Assembly (NCBI RefSeq): GCF_003228315.1
Contig: NZ_CP029693.1
Span: 5,862,501 to 5,926,500, forward strand
Source: Pseudomonas putida
GTDB lineage: Bacteria; Pseudomonadota; Gammaproteobacteria; Pseudomonadales; Pseudomonadaceae
Direction of reading: 5' to 3'
DNA length: 64,000 nucleotides
Part shown: piece after piece, positions 1 through 9,310 of the stretch
How positions within the stretch are numbered: the stretch's first letter is position 1
How the letters are laid out: every line of letters starts with the position of its first letter
The notes under the pieces: model-generated
What the model was told of the DNA's origin: nothing
Seen by the model: only the letters and a program-made list of their open reading frames with translations
Database searches by the model: none
Program-made: the position numbers and the translations under genes

Positions 1-3000
1 GTGGTGGTTGGCGGGGTGAGCGCAGGCTTCCCGCAATCGGTCACCACGCCACTGGGCAGCACGCTGACGATTACTGGCTTCAATGCCGCGACCGGCGTGG
101 TCAGCTACAGCTACACCCTGGTGGACAACGAAGCGCATCCAACGGCCAATGGCGCCAACAGCCTCACCGAGCACTTTGCCGTCAACGTCGTGGATGACAA
201 TGGCAGTACCGCCAATGGCAGCCTCGATGTGAACATCGTCGACGACCTGCCAAAAGCCGTGTACGACAGCAACGCCTCGACCGCTTCGGAAAGCTTGCTG
301 ACCCTCAATGGCAACGTGCTGACCAACGACGTACAAGGCGCCGACCGCGTGCCGACCGGCCCATCTGCCGGCCCGATCACCCCCGGCACCTTCGTCGGCA
401 CCTACGGCACCCTGGTGCTCAATGCCAACGGCACCTACACCTACACCCTCAATACCAGCGATGCGGACTTCAAGGCGCTGCACGGCGGCGGCAACGGCAC
501 CGAGACCTTCACCTACACCCTCACCGATGCCGACGGAGACGCCAGTACTGCCCAGTTGGTGCTGAACATCCACAACAACGACGACCCGGTGATCATCAAG
601 GGGCTGGATGTATGTGGCGATGAACTCACCGTCTACGAGAAAAACCTCAGCGACGGCAGCAACCCCAGCGCACCGGCACTGACCCAAAGTGGCACCTTCA
701 CCGTCACCGCTCTGGATGGCCTGCAAACCCTGATGGTCGGTGGCATCGCCGTGGTCAGCGGTGGCGTGGCCGCGGGCTTCCCGCAATCGATCACCACGCC
801 GCTGGGCAGCACCCTGACCATTACTGGCTACAACCCGACCACCGGCGTGGTCAGCTACAGCTACACGCTGGTGGATAACGAAGCGCATCCGACGGCCAAT
901 GGTGCCAACAGCATCACCGAAAACTTCAACATCGTTGCCACTGACACCGACGGCAGTTCCGCCAGCGGGCAGATCAACGTCAACATCGTCGACGATGTGC
1001 CGAAGGCGATGAGCGACACCAATGCGTCGACCGCATCGGAAACCCAACTGACCCTGAGCGGCAACGTGCTGACCAACGATGTGCAAGGCGCCGACCGTGT
1101 AACGACCGGCCCGAGCAGCGGGCCGATCACCCCCGGTACCTTCGTCGGCACCTACGGCACCCTGGTGATGAACGCCAATGGCACCTACACCTACACCCTC
1201 GACACCAGCGATGCCGACTTCAAGGCCTTGCACGGCAATGGCAACGGCACCGAGACCTTCACCTACACCCTGACCGATGCCGACGGTGACAAGAGCACCG
1301 CCAGCCTGGTGCTGAACATCCACAACAACGACGACGGCGTCACGCTCACCGGACTGGATGTGGTGGGTGGCGAACTCACCGTCTTCGAGAAAAACCTCAG
1401 CGACGGCACCAACCCCAACACACCTGCGCTGACCCAGAACGGCACCTTCATAGTCACCGCGCTGGACGGCTTGCAAACCCTGACCGTGGGCGGCATCACA
1501 GTCGTCAACGGCGGCGTGGCTGCCGGCTTCCCGCAATCGATCACCACGCCATTGGGCAGCACCCTGACCATCACCGGCTTCAACGCCACTACCGGTGTGG
1601 TCAGCTACAGCTACACCCTGGTGGATAACGAAACCCATCCAAACGCCAACGGCACCAACAGCATCACCGAGAACTTCAACGTGGTGGCCACCGACGGCGA
1701 TGGCAGCACCGCGTCCGGACAGCTCAACGTCAACATCATCGACGACATTCCAACCGCCAAACCCGATACGTCCTCGGTGGTGGAGGGTGGCACCGTCAAC
1801 ATCAGCGTACTGGGCAACGACATCAACGGTGCCGATGGTCCGGTGACGGTGGTCGGCGTGCGCGCCGGCGGCAATACCTCGACCTCGGCGATCGGCGGCC
1901 TGGGCAATAACATCACTGGCAGCTACGGCTACCTGACCCTCGATGCCGCCGGTAATGCGGTCTATCACAGCAACCCGAACACGGTCAGCCCGGCGGGGGC
2001 GACCGATACCTTCACCTACACCGTGCGTGATGCCGACGGCGACGAAAGCACCACGACCATCACCATCAATGTCTCCGACAGCAGCATCAAGGCTGTCACA
2101 GACACCGATGTGACGGTCTACGAAAAGGCCCTCGACCTGAGCAAGGATGGTCAGGACCTGGCGGCCGGCACCGTGACCGGTAGCGAGCCGGGCAGTACTG
2201 CGGAAACGTCCAGCGGTACCCTGGTCGGTTCGGTAACCGGAGGCAGTGGCGCCATCACCTACACCCTGGTCGGCAGCGCCACCGGGACTTACGGGCAGAT
2301 CCTGCTCAACCCCAATGGCACCTACACCTATACCCTGACCTCGGCGCCGAAAACCTCGCCGAATGCCAACGATGGTCCGAACACCCTGACGGAAACCTTC
2401 ACCTACAAGGCCACCGATGCGCTGGGCAACAGCACCACCAGCACCATCGTGGTCAACATCGTCGATGACGTGCCCAAGGCCGCGGGTGCCGAACGTTCGG
2501 TGGCCGCCGTGGAGATCGACACCAACCTGCTGCTGGTGATCGATGTGTCCGGCAGTATGGCCGACGCTTCCGGCGTACCGGGGCTGTCGCGGCTGGAGCT
2601 GGCCAAGCAGGCGATCAGCGCGCTGCTCGACAAGTACGATGATCTGGGCGACGTCAAAGTGCAGATCGTCACGTTCAGCAGCAACGCCACCGACAAGACC
2701 TCGATCTGGGTGGACATCGCGACGGCCAAGTCGATCGTTGCCGGCCTGTCGGCGGGTGGCGGCACCAACTACGACGCCGCAGTCGACATGGCGCAAACCG
2801 CGTTCAATACCAGCGGCAAACTGACCGGCGCGCAAAACGTCGGTTACTTCTTCTCCGACGGCAAGCCCAACGAAGGATCGATCGGTGGCGGGGACGAGGC
2901 GGACTGGAAGGAGTTCCTCACCGACAATCAAATCAAGAACTACGCCATTGGCCTGGGCACCGGTGTCAGCAGCGGCGACCTCAACCCACTGGCGTATGAC

Positions 3001-4941
3001 GGCACCGGCACGGGCACCAATACCAACGCGGTGATCGTCACCGACCTGGGGCAACTCAACTCGGTGTTGTCGGGCACCGTGATTGGCGCACCGGTCACCG
3101 GTTCGCTGCTCGAGGGTGGTTCATTCGGGGCCGATGGCGGTTTCGTCAAAACCATCACGGTCGATGGCACCACCTACACCTACGATCCGAAAGGCAACAG
3201 CAACCAGGGTTCGCTGGGCTTCAGCGGCGGCGTCAACCACGGCACCTTCAACACCGTCGACAACACCTTGAGCATCGCCACCAACAACAAGGGCACCCTG
3301 GTGGTGAACCTCGATACCGGCGAGTACAGCTACATTTCGCAGAAGGCCACGTCGGTGGTGGTGACCGAAAACATCGGCTTCACCCTCAGCGACAACGACG
3401 GCGATCTCGCCAGCTCCACCCTGGTCGTCAAAGTCGTGCCGAATGCGGCACCGGTGGCGGTCGATGACCACATCATCACCAACATCCTCTCGAGCAATAT
3501 CGCCGTGGCGGGGGATGTGCTGCTGGCCAACGACAGCGATGCCGATGGCGATCCGATGAAGGCCTCGCCAACCACTTTCAACACCGGGTGGGCCAGCAAG
3601 GCGGCGGATTTCACCGGCAGCGGAGCGATCGACTTTTCCGGCAGCGGCGCCAAACCGTCCAACCAGGAACTGGCCAATGTGCGCGCTTCCTTCGCGGCCA
3701 ATGCCGCGACCATGACCGCGCTGCTGGTGATCAGTGGCTACCTGGGGCCGGTCACTGCTGCCAATACCAACGATGAGGACAAGATCACCGTCAACCTCAA
3801 GCAGGGCGAAACCCTCAACCTGGACCACAACCTGGATGCCGGGCACATCACCATGGAGTACTCCGTCAACGGCGGGGCCTGGATTCCCATCGGCGATGGC
3901 CAGACCATCACCGCGGCGTCGGACGGTGTGTACCAGATCCACATCACCAACATCACCGACCCCGGCGGTGGCGGTGGCGCGGGCAATAAAGAAAGCTACG
4001 AGCTGACCATGAAGCTCAACTACGCCGGCGCCCATGACATCACCCCGGACTATCACGGCACCTACACCACCAGTGACGACCATGGCGGCAGCGCCAATGC
4101 CAACGTGACCATCAGCTACCAGGATGGCCACACCCTCACCGGGACCTCCGGCGACGACACGCTGGTGGCGGGGGACGGCAATAACATCCTCAATGGTGGC
4201 GACGGCAACGACATCCTCATGGCCGGCAATGGCAACAACGAATTGCATGGCGGTGCCGGCAATGACTTGCTGTTCAGCGGGCTGGGCAATGACCTGCTCG
4301 ACGGCGGCGCCGGCAACGACACCGCCAGCTATGCCCATGCCACGGCGGGCGTCACGGTCAACCTCGGCGTCAGCGGCGCGCAGAACACCCTGGGCGCCGG
4401 CACCGACACCCTGACGGGGATCGAAAACCTCGTCGGCTCCAACTTCAACGACAACCTCACCGGCGACAACAACAGCAACATCATCACCGGCGGCCTGGGC
4501 AACGACGTGCTCAATGGTGGTGGCGGCGACGACTTCCTGATCGGCGGCCTGGGTAACAACACCCTGACCGGCGGCAGCGGCGCCGATACCTTCCAGTGGC
4601 TTAAGGGCAACAGCGGTCATGACGTGATCACGGACTTCACGCCGGGCACTGACAAACTCGACCTGTCGCAATTGCTGCAAGGGGAGAACAGCACTGCGGC
4701 TTCACTGGACGACTACCTGCACTTCACCGTCAGTGGCAGCGGCGCGTCGCTGGTGACCAGCATCGACGTCAGCGCCATGGCCGGCGCGGCACCGAACCAG
4801 ACCATCGACCTGGCCGGGGTCAACCTGGCCAGCCATTACGGGGTCACGCCAGGGGCGGGCGGGGTGGTGTCCGGTGCGGACTCGGCGACCATCATCAACG
4901 GCATGCTCAATGATCATTCGTTGAAGGTGGATACGGTGTAA
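1..4941 (+). CDS. lapA: LapA-type giant RTX adhesin, C-terminal part (5' end outside window)
   Basis: This is the C-terminal 1646 residues of a large repeat adhesin; the frame is already open at base 1. Near-identical units of 250 residues (750 bp exactly: the same segment recurs near bases 31, 781 and 1531) fill about residues 1-590 and contain cadherin/VCBS-like beta-sandwich sequence. A further non-identical repeat follows. A von Willebrand A domain lies at about residues 839-1027, with a MIDAS motif DVSGS. From about residue 1379 come nonapeptide GGxGxD RTX repeats that bind calcium, then a non-cleaved C-terminal type I secretion signal. In this family LapEBC exports the protein, which stays on the outer membrane through an N-terminal retention module cut by LapG. 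That module and lapEBC are not in the window. The lapD/lapG neighbours on the opposite strand support lapA over other RTX adhesins. Confidence 0.9.
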   Translation: MVVGGVSAGFPQSVTTPLGSTLTITGFNAATGVVSYSYTLVDNEAHPTANGANSLTEHFAVNVVDDNGSTANGSLDVNIVDDLPKAVYDSNASTASESLLTLNGNVLTNDVQGADRVPTGPSAGPITPGTFVGTYGTLVLNANGTYTYTLNTSDADFKALHGGGNGTETFTYTLTDADGDASTAQLVLNIHNNDDPVIIKGLDVCGDELTVYEKNLSDGSNPSAPALTQSGTFTVTALDGLQTLMVGGIAVVSGGVAAGFPQSITTPLGSTLTITGYNPTTGVVSYSYTLVDNEAHPTANGANSITENFNIVATDTDGSSASGQINVNIVDDVPKAMSDTNASTASETQLTLSGNVLTNDVQGADRVTTGPSSGPITPGTFVGTYGTLVMNANGTYTYTLDTSDADFKALHGNGNGTETFTYTLTDADGDKSTASLVLNIHNNDDGVTLTGLDVVGGELTVFEKNLSDGTNPNTPALTQNGTFIVTALDGLQTLTVGGITVVNGGVAAGFPQSITTPLGSTLTITGFNATTGVVSYSYTLVDNETHPNANGTNSITENFNVVATDGDGSTASGQLNVNIIDDIPTAKPDTSSVVEGGTVNISVLGNDINGADGPVTVVGVRAGGNTSTSAIGGLGNNITGSYGYLTLDAAGNAVYHSNPNTVSPAGATDTFTYTVRDADGDESTTTITINVSDSSIKAVTDTDVTVYEKALDLSKDGQDLAAGTVTGSEPGSTAETSSGTLVGSVTGGSGAITYTLVGSATGTYGQILLNPNGTYTYTLTSAPKTSPNANDGPNTLTETFTYKATDALGNSTTSTIVVNIVDDVPKAAGAERSVAAVEIDTNLLLVIDVSGSMADASGVPGLSRLELAKQAISALLDKYDDLGDVKVQIVTFSSNATDKTSIWVDIATAKSIVAGLSAGGGTNYDAAVDMAQTAFNTSGKLTGAQNVGYFFSDGKPNEGSIGGGDEADWKEFLTDNQIKNYAIGLGTGVSSGDLNPLAYDGTGTGTNTNAVIVTDLGQLNSVLSGTVIGAPVTGSLLEGGSFGADGGFVKTITVDGTTYTYDPKGNSNQGSLGFSGGVNHGTFNTVDNTLSIATNNKGTLVVNLDTGEYSYISQKATSVVVTENIGFTLSDNDGDLASSTLVVKVVPNAAPVAVDDHIITNILSSNIAVAGDVLLANDSDADGDPMKASPTTFNTGWASKAADFTGSGAIDFSGSGAKPSNQELANVRASFAANAATMTALLVISGYLGPVTAANTNDEDKITVNLKQGETLNLDHNLDAGHITMEYSVNGGAWIPIGDGQTITAASDGVYQIHITNITDPGGGGGAGNKESYELTMKLNYAGAHDITPDYHGTYTTSDDHGGSANANVTISYQDGHTLTGTSGDDTLVAGDGNNILNGGDGNDILMAGNGNNELHGGAGNDLLFSGLGNDLLDGGAGNDTASYAHATAGVTVNLGVSGAQNTLGAGTDTLTGIENLVGSNFNDNLTGDNNSNIITGGLGNDVLNGGGGDDFLIGGLGNNTLTGGSGADTFQWLKGNSGHDVITDFTPGTDKLDLSQLLQGENSTAASLDDYLHFTVSGSGASLVTSIDVSAMAGAAPNQTIDLAGVNLASHYGVTPGAGGVVSGADSATIINGMLNDHSLKVDTV

Positions 4942-4953
4942 TCAATCCGCCTC

Positions 4954-5057
4954 CCTGTAGGAGCGAGCCTGCTCGCGATGGTCGTCAACGATGACGCTGG
5001 GCGCTTGAAACTCCGCGGTGCTCTCAGGTGCATCGCGAGCATGCTCGCTCCTACAGG
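4954..5057. repeat. REP doublet (REPIN-like), long-spacer form
   Basis: Two inverted copies of a REP unit (TGTAGGAGCGAGCCTGCTCG and its complement) face each other about 100 bp apart between the convergent lapA and lapD ends. The inner spacer begins TGGTCGTCAACGATGACGC and resembles that of the copy at 36849. It may also act as a transcript 3'-end hairpin. Confidence 0.85.
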
Positions 5058-5070
5058 TTGCGGACGTTGT

Positions 5071-7011
5071 TCACATTGGTTCCGGCGGCCCGATCAGCCT
5101 GCCCATCACCCCGAACACCCCCAGCTCCCTGATGGTCTCCAGCTCGCCTTGGGTCTCGACCATCTCTGCAATCAACGGCAAATCAATACTGTTGGTCGCC
5201 CTGAAAATCGCCTCGATGAACAACCGTTTATCCCGCTGTTCATCGATATGGCGGATGTAGGCACCGTCGATTTTCAGGTACGCCAGGCCCAGTTGGGTGA
5301 GGTTGCCGATCTGGCTGAAGCTGCCACCGAAATGCTGCAGGCCCAGGCGGTAGCCGGTGTCGAGCAGGCTGTGGCTCAGCCGATGCAGTTCGTCGGGGGG
5401 CGGCAGTTGGCGTTCGTCGATTTCCAGGGTCAGCAAGGGCGCCAGTTCCGGCAGTGAGTCGAGCATGTCGAGGATCAGTTGCAGCTGCGTCTGATCGCGC
5501 AGGGTGGTCCCGGACAAACTCAGCGCCAGCGGCCAGCGATTGACGGCCAGATAGTCGAGGGTCGCTTCGAGCATGGCCAGGTCGAATCGCGCGGACCAGC
5601 CCAGACGTTCGATCCACGGCAGGAATTGCCCGGCGGCAATCGCCTGGCCCTGTGGATCGAGCAGGCGCGCGAGGACCTTGTGATGCAGCATTTCACTGGT
5701 GTCGGCGCATTGCACCACCGGCTGAAAATACAGCTGCAATTTGCCCTGATTCAGGGCGTCGTCGATCCAGGTACGCCAATCCTGTTGGGTGTGGTTCACC
5801 GTGCGCTCGCCATGACCCGATTGCACCCAGGGCCGCTCGCCGGGTTGTCGGGCCTGGGCCAGCGCCTGATCCAGGCGCATCAGTACGTCGTTGGCCGATT
5901 CGCCCGGGTGATACGCGACGATGCCCACATGCGCGACGGGCAAGCAGTCACTGGCGCCGGTCAGGCGCAGGTTTTCCAGGGTGGTACTCACTTCGGCGGC
6001 CAGGCGCGCGGCATCCTCGGCGTTCAGGCCCGGCGTCAGCAGGCTGAATTCACCCCCGCGGTTGCGCGCCGCCAGCCAGGTGCGTCGGTCCGGCAATCCG
6101 GTCAGGCGCTTGAGCAATTCGCCGACCGCGCTGATCAATGCATCGGTTTGCTGGCCACCAAGGCGTTGGTTGAGCCCGGTCAGGTCATTGAGTCGCAGCA
6201 TCAGCAGATGGCCGTCGCCATGGTGCTCGGCGACCAGCAGATGGTCCGCCAGTTGTTCATCCAGCAAGCGTCGATTAGCCAGCCCGGTCAGGCTGTCCCG
6301 GTAGGACTCGTTGCGCAGTTGCTCACTGCGCGCCGCTTCTTCGCTGAACAACGCCTTGAGCTTTTCGACCATCTGGTTCATCGCCAGCACCACGCGTTTC
6401 AACTCCGGTGTGCGCGGCAGTTTCGGCAGGCTCAGGAACTCGCGTTTGCTGATGGCTTCGGCCTGTTTGACCAGGCTGTCCAGGGGGCGAAGTTGTCGGC
6501 GCAACAGCCAACCCCCGAAGACCGCGCTCAGCAGCCCGCACAGCAACAGCCAGATCAGACTGCCGAGGGTGCTGTCCCAAAGCTTGGCCAGGGCAAATTG
6601 CGGGTTGCTCAGCACTTCGACCCGTGCCGCCTGCTCCCAGCCGCGCATGATCAGGGCATCGCCGCCCTGATGACGCAGGTCGACCAGGCGAACGAACCAA
6701 CCCGGGACGCCTTCGATTCGTGCCGAAGCATTGCGCTCCACCAACACCCGCTGATCCTGGTTGTCGATGATGCGAATGCTGCTGAAGTAGCCACTGTCGA
6801 AAATGGAGCTGACCATCAATTCCATCATCGCCGGATCATCGATCTGCGCGGTCAGCGACAGGCCCAGCGCGGTCGCGGCATCCTGGGCATGGGAGCGCAA
6901 CTGGCCCAGCGTCTGTTCGCGAGAGCTTTCCAGGCTGACAAAAAAACTGCCGCTGAACGCCACCACCAGGAACAGGCAGATGGCGAGAAACAACTGATTG
7001 CGCAGTTTCAT
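5071..7011 (-). CDS. lapD: LapD, inner-membrane c-di-GMP receptor controlling LapG
   Basis: A 646-residue inside-out signalling protein. An N-terminal membrane segment (about residues 6-25) is followed by a periplasmic output domain, a second membrane segment (about 148-170), a HAMP region, then GGDEF and EAL domains. Both enzymatic motifs are degenerate: RGGEF at 318-322 and KVL in place of EAL at 445-447. This is the known LapD arrangement, which binds c-di-GMP through the EAL domain without making or degrading it. The periplasmic GW pair at 124-125 matches the tryptophan that contacts LapG in P. fluorescens. When c-di-GMP is high, LapD sequesters LapG and the adhesin stays on the cell. A strong Shine-Dalgarno site (AAGGAGCG) precedes the ATG. 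The gene starts 22 bp after lapG and they form an operon. Confidence 0.96.
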   Translation of the reverse strand: MKLRNQLFLAICLFLVVAFSGSFFVSLESSREQTLGQLRSHAQDAATALGLSLTAQIDDPAMMELMVSSIFDSGYFSSIRIIDNQDQRVLVERNASARIEGVPGWFVRLVDLRHQGGDALIMRGWEQAARVEVLSNPQFALAKLWDSTLGSLIWLLLCGLLSAVFGGWLLRRQLRPLDSLVKQAEAISKREFLSLPKLPRTPELKRVVLAMNQMVEKLKALFSEEAARSEQLRNESYRDSLTGLANRRLLDEQLADHLLVAEHHGDGHLLMLRLNDLTGLNQRLGGQQTDALISAVGELLKRLTGLPDRRTWLAARNRGGEFSLLTPGLNAEDAARLAAEVSTTLENLRLTGASDCLPVAHVGIVAYHPGESANDVLMRLDQALAQARQPGERPWVQSGHGERTVNHTQQDWRTWIDDALNQGKLQLYFQPVVQCADTSEMLHHKVLARLLDPQGQAIAAGQFLPWIERLGWSARFDLAMLEATLDYLAVNRWPLALSLSGTTLRDQTQLQLILDMLDSLPELAPLLTLEIDERQLPPPDELHRLSHSLLDTGYRLGLQHFGGSFSQIGNLTQLGLAYLKIDGAYIRHIDEQRDKRLFIEAIFRATNSIDLPLIAEMVETQGELETIRELGVFGVMGRLIGPPEPM

Positions 7012-7033
7012 GACACGCTCCTTGCCAGGGCTT

Positions 7034-7741
7034 TCAGCCGTCGCCGACGGGGAAGCCTTCGGCCTGCATTTTTTTCAGTACGTCTTGCCAGCGCGACAGC
7101 TTTTTCGAGTCGCTGCTGCGTTTGCCGCCATTGGCGCCCGGCAGGTACAGGCCTTCGGCATTGAAGGCATACACCGGCAGCAGATCCTTGCGTTGCGAGG
7201 CGGGGCGGATGTCGCTGATCAGGTTGTCCAGCACCAGCGGGTCGGCGGTGGGGCTGCTGTAGAAGGTCAACACCATGTGCGCCTGATTCTGGGTCAGCGC
7301 CTTGACGTAGGTGATGCGCAGTTTTTCGCTGGGAATTCCCAGCTCGCGCAGGCTGAAATATTTCGCCAGGGCGTAGTCTTCGCAATCGGCGGCACCCTTG
7401 ACCAGCGCCTCCACGGGGGTGGCCCAGTAATCGGTCTGGTGCCAGATTCGCATGTCGTCCTGAAAACTCAGCTGCTGATTGAAGAAGCCATTGACCGTAT
7501 TCAACTGGTCACGCTCGGGGGCATTGCGCTCTCTCTGCAGCATCTGGCCCCAGGCCTCGATCCGGCCGCGCGCCGGGCCCAGGTTGCCGTAGCGCTTTTC
7601 GGCGGTTTGCAGGATCTGCGCAAAATCCCAGTCGGCCCAGACACTGCCCAGCCCGGCCAGCAGAAATCCGCCCAGCAACAGCCACCCGCCGATCCGAAGC
7701 CGGAGCGCTGACCATCCTGGACTACGCGGACTACGGAGCAT
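7034..7741 (-). CDS. lapG: LapG, periplasmic cysteine protease that releases LapA
   Basis: A 235-residue bacterial transglutaminase-like cysteine protease (BTLCP/DUF920 family). An N-terminal hydrophobic segment (about residues 16-35) directs it to the periplasm. The catalytic triad is visible: Cys120 in GAADCEDYALAKY, His155 in NQAHMVL and Asp172 in LVLDNL. In the established system LapG is calcium dependent and cuts the LapA N-terminal retention module after a di-alanine motif, releasing the adhesin and dispersing the biofilm; LapD restrains it when c-di-GMP is high. It is the promoter-proximal gene of lapG-lapD. The length matches the family. Confidence 0.96.
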   Translation of the reverse strand: MLRSPRSPGWSALRLRIGGWLLLGGFLLAGLGSVWADWDFAQILQTAEKRYGNLGPARGRIEAWGQMLQRERNAPERDQLNTVNGFFNQQLSFQDDMRIWHQTDYWATPVEALVKGAADCEDYALAKYFSLRELGIPSEKLRITYVKALTQNQAHMVLTFYSSPTADPLVLDNLISDIRPASQRKDLLPVYAFNAEGLYLPGANGGKRSSDSKKLSRWQDVLKKMQAEGFPVGDG

Positions 7742-7815
7742 GTCTGGCTGCTCGGGGGGGCGGTTCGGTGAAGTCTAGGTGGTGTTTTGGCGGGGGGAGG
7801 GCAGGTCGTCGGTAA

Positions 7816-7917
7816 CTGTAGGAGCGAGCATGCTCGCGATGGACTTGAACGAAAACGGTGGGAACCTGTTGCCCCGCGTCGCTCACAAGATCATCGCGAG
7901 CAGGCTCGCTCCTACAG
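7816..7917. repeat. REP doublet (REPIN-like), long-spacer form
   Basis: Inverted REP pair between lapG and the ybaN-like gene. The left arm reads GAGCGAGCATGCTCGCGATG and the right arm is the common form CGAGCAGGCTCGCTCCTACA. Total length is about 102 bp. Confidence 0.82.
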
Positions 7918-7925
7918 GGGAGGTA

Positions 7926-8321
7926 TCAGGATTTACGCAAAGTCTTTTGCTTGAGGATGTAGATCGTCACCAGCACCGCACTGGTCAGCATGAATCCGCG
8001 CGCCCACGGCAACGGCACCAGATAGCAGGAAAACAGGATGCTCGCCCACATCAGGCCGATGGCGTAAACCTTGCCCTTGAGCGGAATGCCGTTGCCGTCC
8101 AGATAATCGCGGATCCATGGCCCGAGTCGTGGATGTTCCACCAGCCAGTTGTAGAAACGCGGCGAGCTGCGAGCGAAACAGGCGGCCGCCAGCAGCAGGA
8201 AAGGGGTGGTGGGCAGTACCGGCAGGAAAATCCCGATGACCCCCAGCGCCACGCTCAGCCAGCCGATGGCCAGCAGCACGTAGCGCAACATCAGGGGGCG
8301 GTTGCCTATGGGGTTGTCCAT
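7926..8321 (-). CDS. YbaN/DUF454 family inner-membrane protein
   Basis: A 131-residue protein with an N-terminal hydrophobic stretch carrying the family pattern GVIGIFLPVLPTTPFLLLAA, a short amphipathic stretch (FARSSPRFYNWL), and two C-terminal membrane segments. This is the DUF454/YbaN pattern; length is normal. Function is not established for the family. It lies 10 bp behind the ygfB/yecA-like gene and is probably co-transcribed with it. The start at 8321 follows a weak AAGG site. Confidence 0.85.
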   Translation of the reverse strand: MDNPIGNRPLMLRYVLLAIGWLSVALGVIGIFLPVLPTTPFLLLAAACFARSSPRFYNWLVEHPRLGPWIRDYLDGNGIPLKGKVYAIGLMWASILFSCYLVPLPWARGFMLTSAVLVTIYILKQKTLRKS

Positions 8322-8331
8322 AGGCGGGACC

Positions 8332-8919
8332 TTAGTGGTGACGAGGCTTGAGGATCGCCGGTTTTTCGTCCGGTGCGTTGCACAGCAGGTACAGCGCCGT
8401 CAGGGCTTCCGGAATTTGCACGATCATGTCGTCCATCAGGTTGGCGTCGGCGGCAATGTCGGAGAACTCCGGCTGCTCGTCGAACAGGCCCGAACCGACC
8501 ATGATCGGCAGGAGCATTTCGCTGACTTCGTCTTCGGCGGTTTCGAACCAGGCTTCCTCGCGCAGGAACACGCCTTCCATGAAGCCGATGCACCAGCCGC
8601 GCAGTTCGGAATCGTCCGGGTCGTCACCCAGGTCCAGATCGCACGGCAGCTCGAACTCTTCATCGGACGCCAATTGGCGGGCGATGTGGGCCTTCAGGCC
8701 GATCAGCGTGGCTTCGATCTCTTCGCGCTGGGCTTCGCCGCTGTAATGCGGCTCTTCGGCGAACAGTGCGTCGATCCATTCGCGATCGGGAACGGTTTCG
8801 GAACAGATCGACAGGGCAGTGAGGTAGCCGTGGGCGGCCACGTAGTCCAGAGCCTCGTCATGCAGTTCATCGGCGTCGAGGAAGACTTGCAGGCGGGTCA
8901 GTTGCTCAGCGAAGGACAT
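8332..8919 (-). CDS. UPF0149 (YgfB/YecA-like) family protein
   Basis: A 195-residue acidic, helical protein with the UPF0149 pattern: an N-terminal domain of paired helices (EQLTRLQVFLDADEL), a central GWCIGFMEGVFLREEAWF segment, and a terminal helix IPEALTALYLL. The C-terminus has only a short HH tail and no SEC-C zinc motif. The ATG at 8919 is chosen over an upstream one at 8994 because the extension is Arg/Pro-rich and unlike the family. Role unknown; the YgfB branch in P. aeruginosa has been linked to regulation, but I cannot assign that here. Confidence 0.8.
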   Translation of the reverse strand: MSFAEQLTRLQVFLDADELHDEALDYVAAHGYLTALSICSETVPDREWIDALFAEEPHYSGEAQREEIEATLIGLKAHIARQLASDEEFELPCDLDLGDDPDDSELRGWCIGFMEGVFLREEAWFETAEDEVSEMLLPIMVGSGLFDEQPEFSDIAADANLMDDMIVQIPEALTALYLLCNAPDEKPAILKPRHH

Positions 8920-9310
8920 TAAAGGACTACCTTGGGGAATGTGCGATGCGGGAATTCTAGGCCTTCTTGAGCGCCGGGGCCAGCCGCGCGGCATATTTGC
9001 GCCTTATTCCCCGTGGGAGCGAGCCTGCTCGCGAATGCGGTGGTTCAGTAAACATTGATGTTGAATATGGCGCCGCCATCGCGAGCAGGCTCGCTCCCAC
9101 AGGTTTTCACCCTTATCGGTCTTCGAGTGTCTTCTCAGCGGCACCCTTTGCAAGGGAGGGCTCGGGTATACTCGCGCGTTTTGTGATGTCCTGCTGGCGT
9201 CACGGCTGGAATGTGAAGCGTCATGCAATGCGCACTTACGATTTGACGGTGCAGCGTTGCGGGTCCTGAACCAGCCTTGCAGGGATGTTTCGGTGATTTT
9301 TGGAGTTTTT
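8920..9310. other. Intergenic region between the ygfB-like gene and recQ
   Basis: This 391-bp gap holds the REP doublet at 9012-9102 and a TATACT hexamer at 9167-9172, the most likely -10 element for recQ although no good -35 lies 17 bp upstream. A GGAG Shine-Dalgarno sequence precedes the recQ ATG. I see no other gene in it. Confidence 0.5.
9012..9102. repeat. REP doublet (REPIN-like), short-spacer form
   Basis: Inverted REP pair with the GTGGGAGCGAG arm variant, about 91 bp in all, upstream of recQ. Confidence 0.83.

Noticed and set aside
3121..4680. Long minus-strand frame of 519 codons inside lapA
   Set aside because: It is the complement of the GC-rich RTX/Gly-Asp repeats; it has low complexity and no family likeness.
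5479..7164. 561-codon plus-strand frame opposite lapD/lapG
   Set aside because: Antisense shadow, Gln/Arg-rich, covering two genes with complete motifs.
9148..9172. TTGCAA-TATACT as recQ promoter
   Set aside because: The spacing is only 13 bp, too short for sigma-70; only the TATACT was kept as a possible -10.
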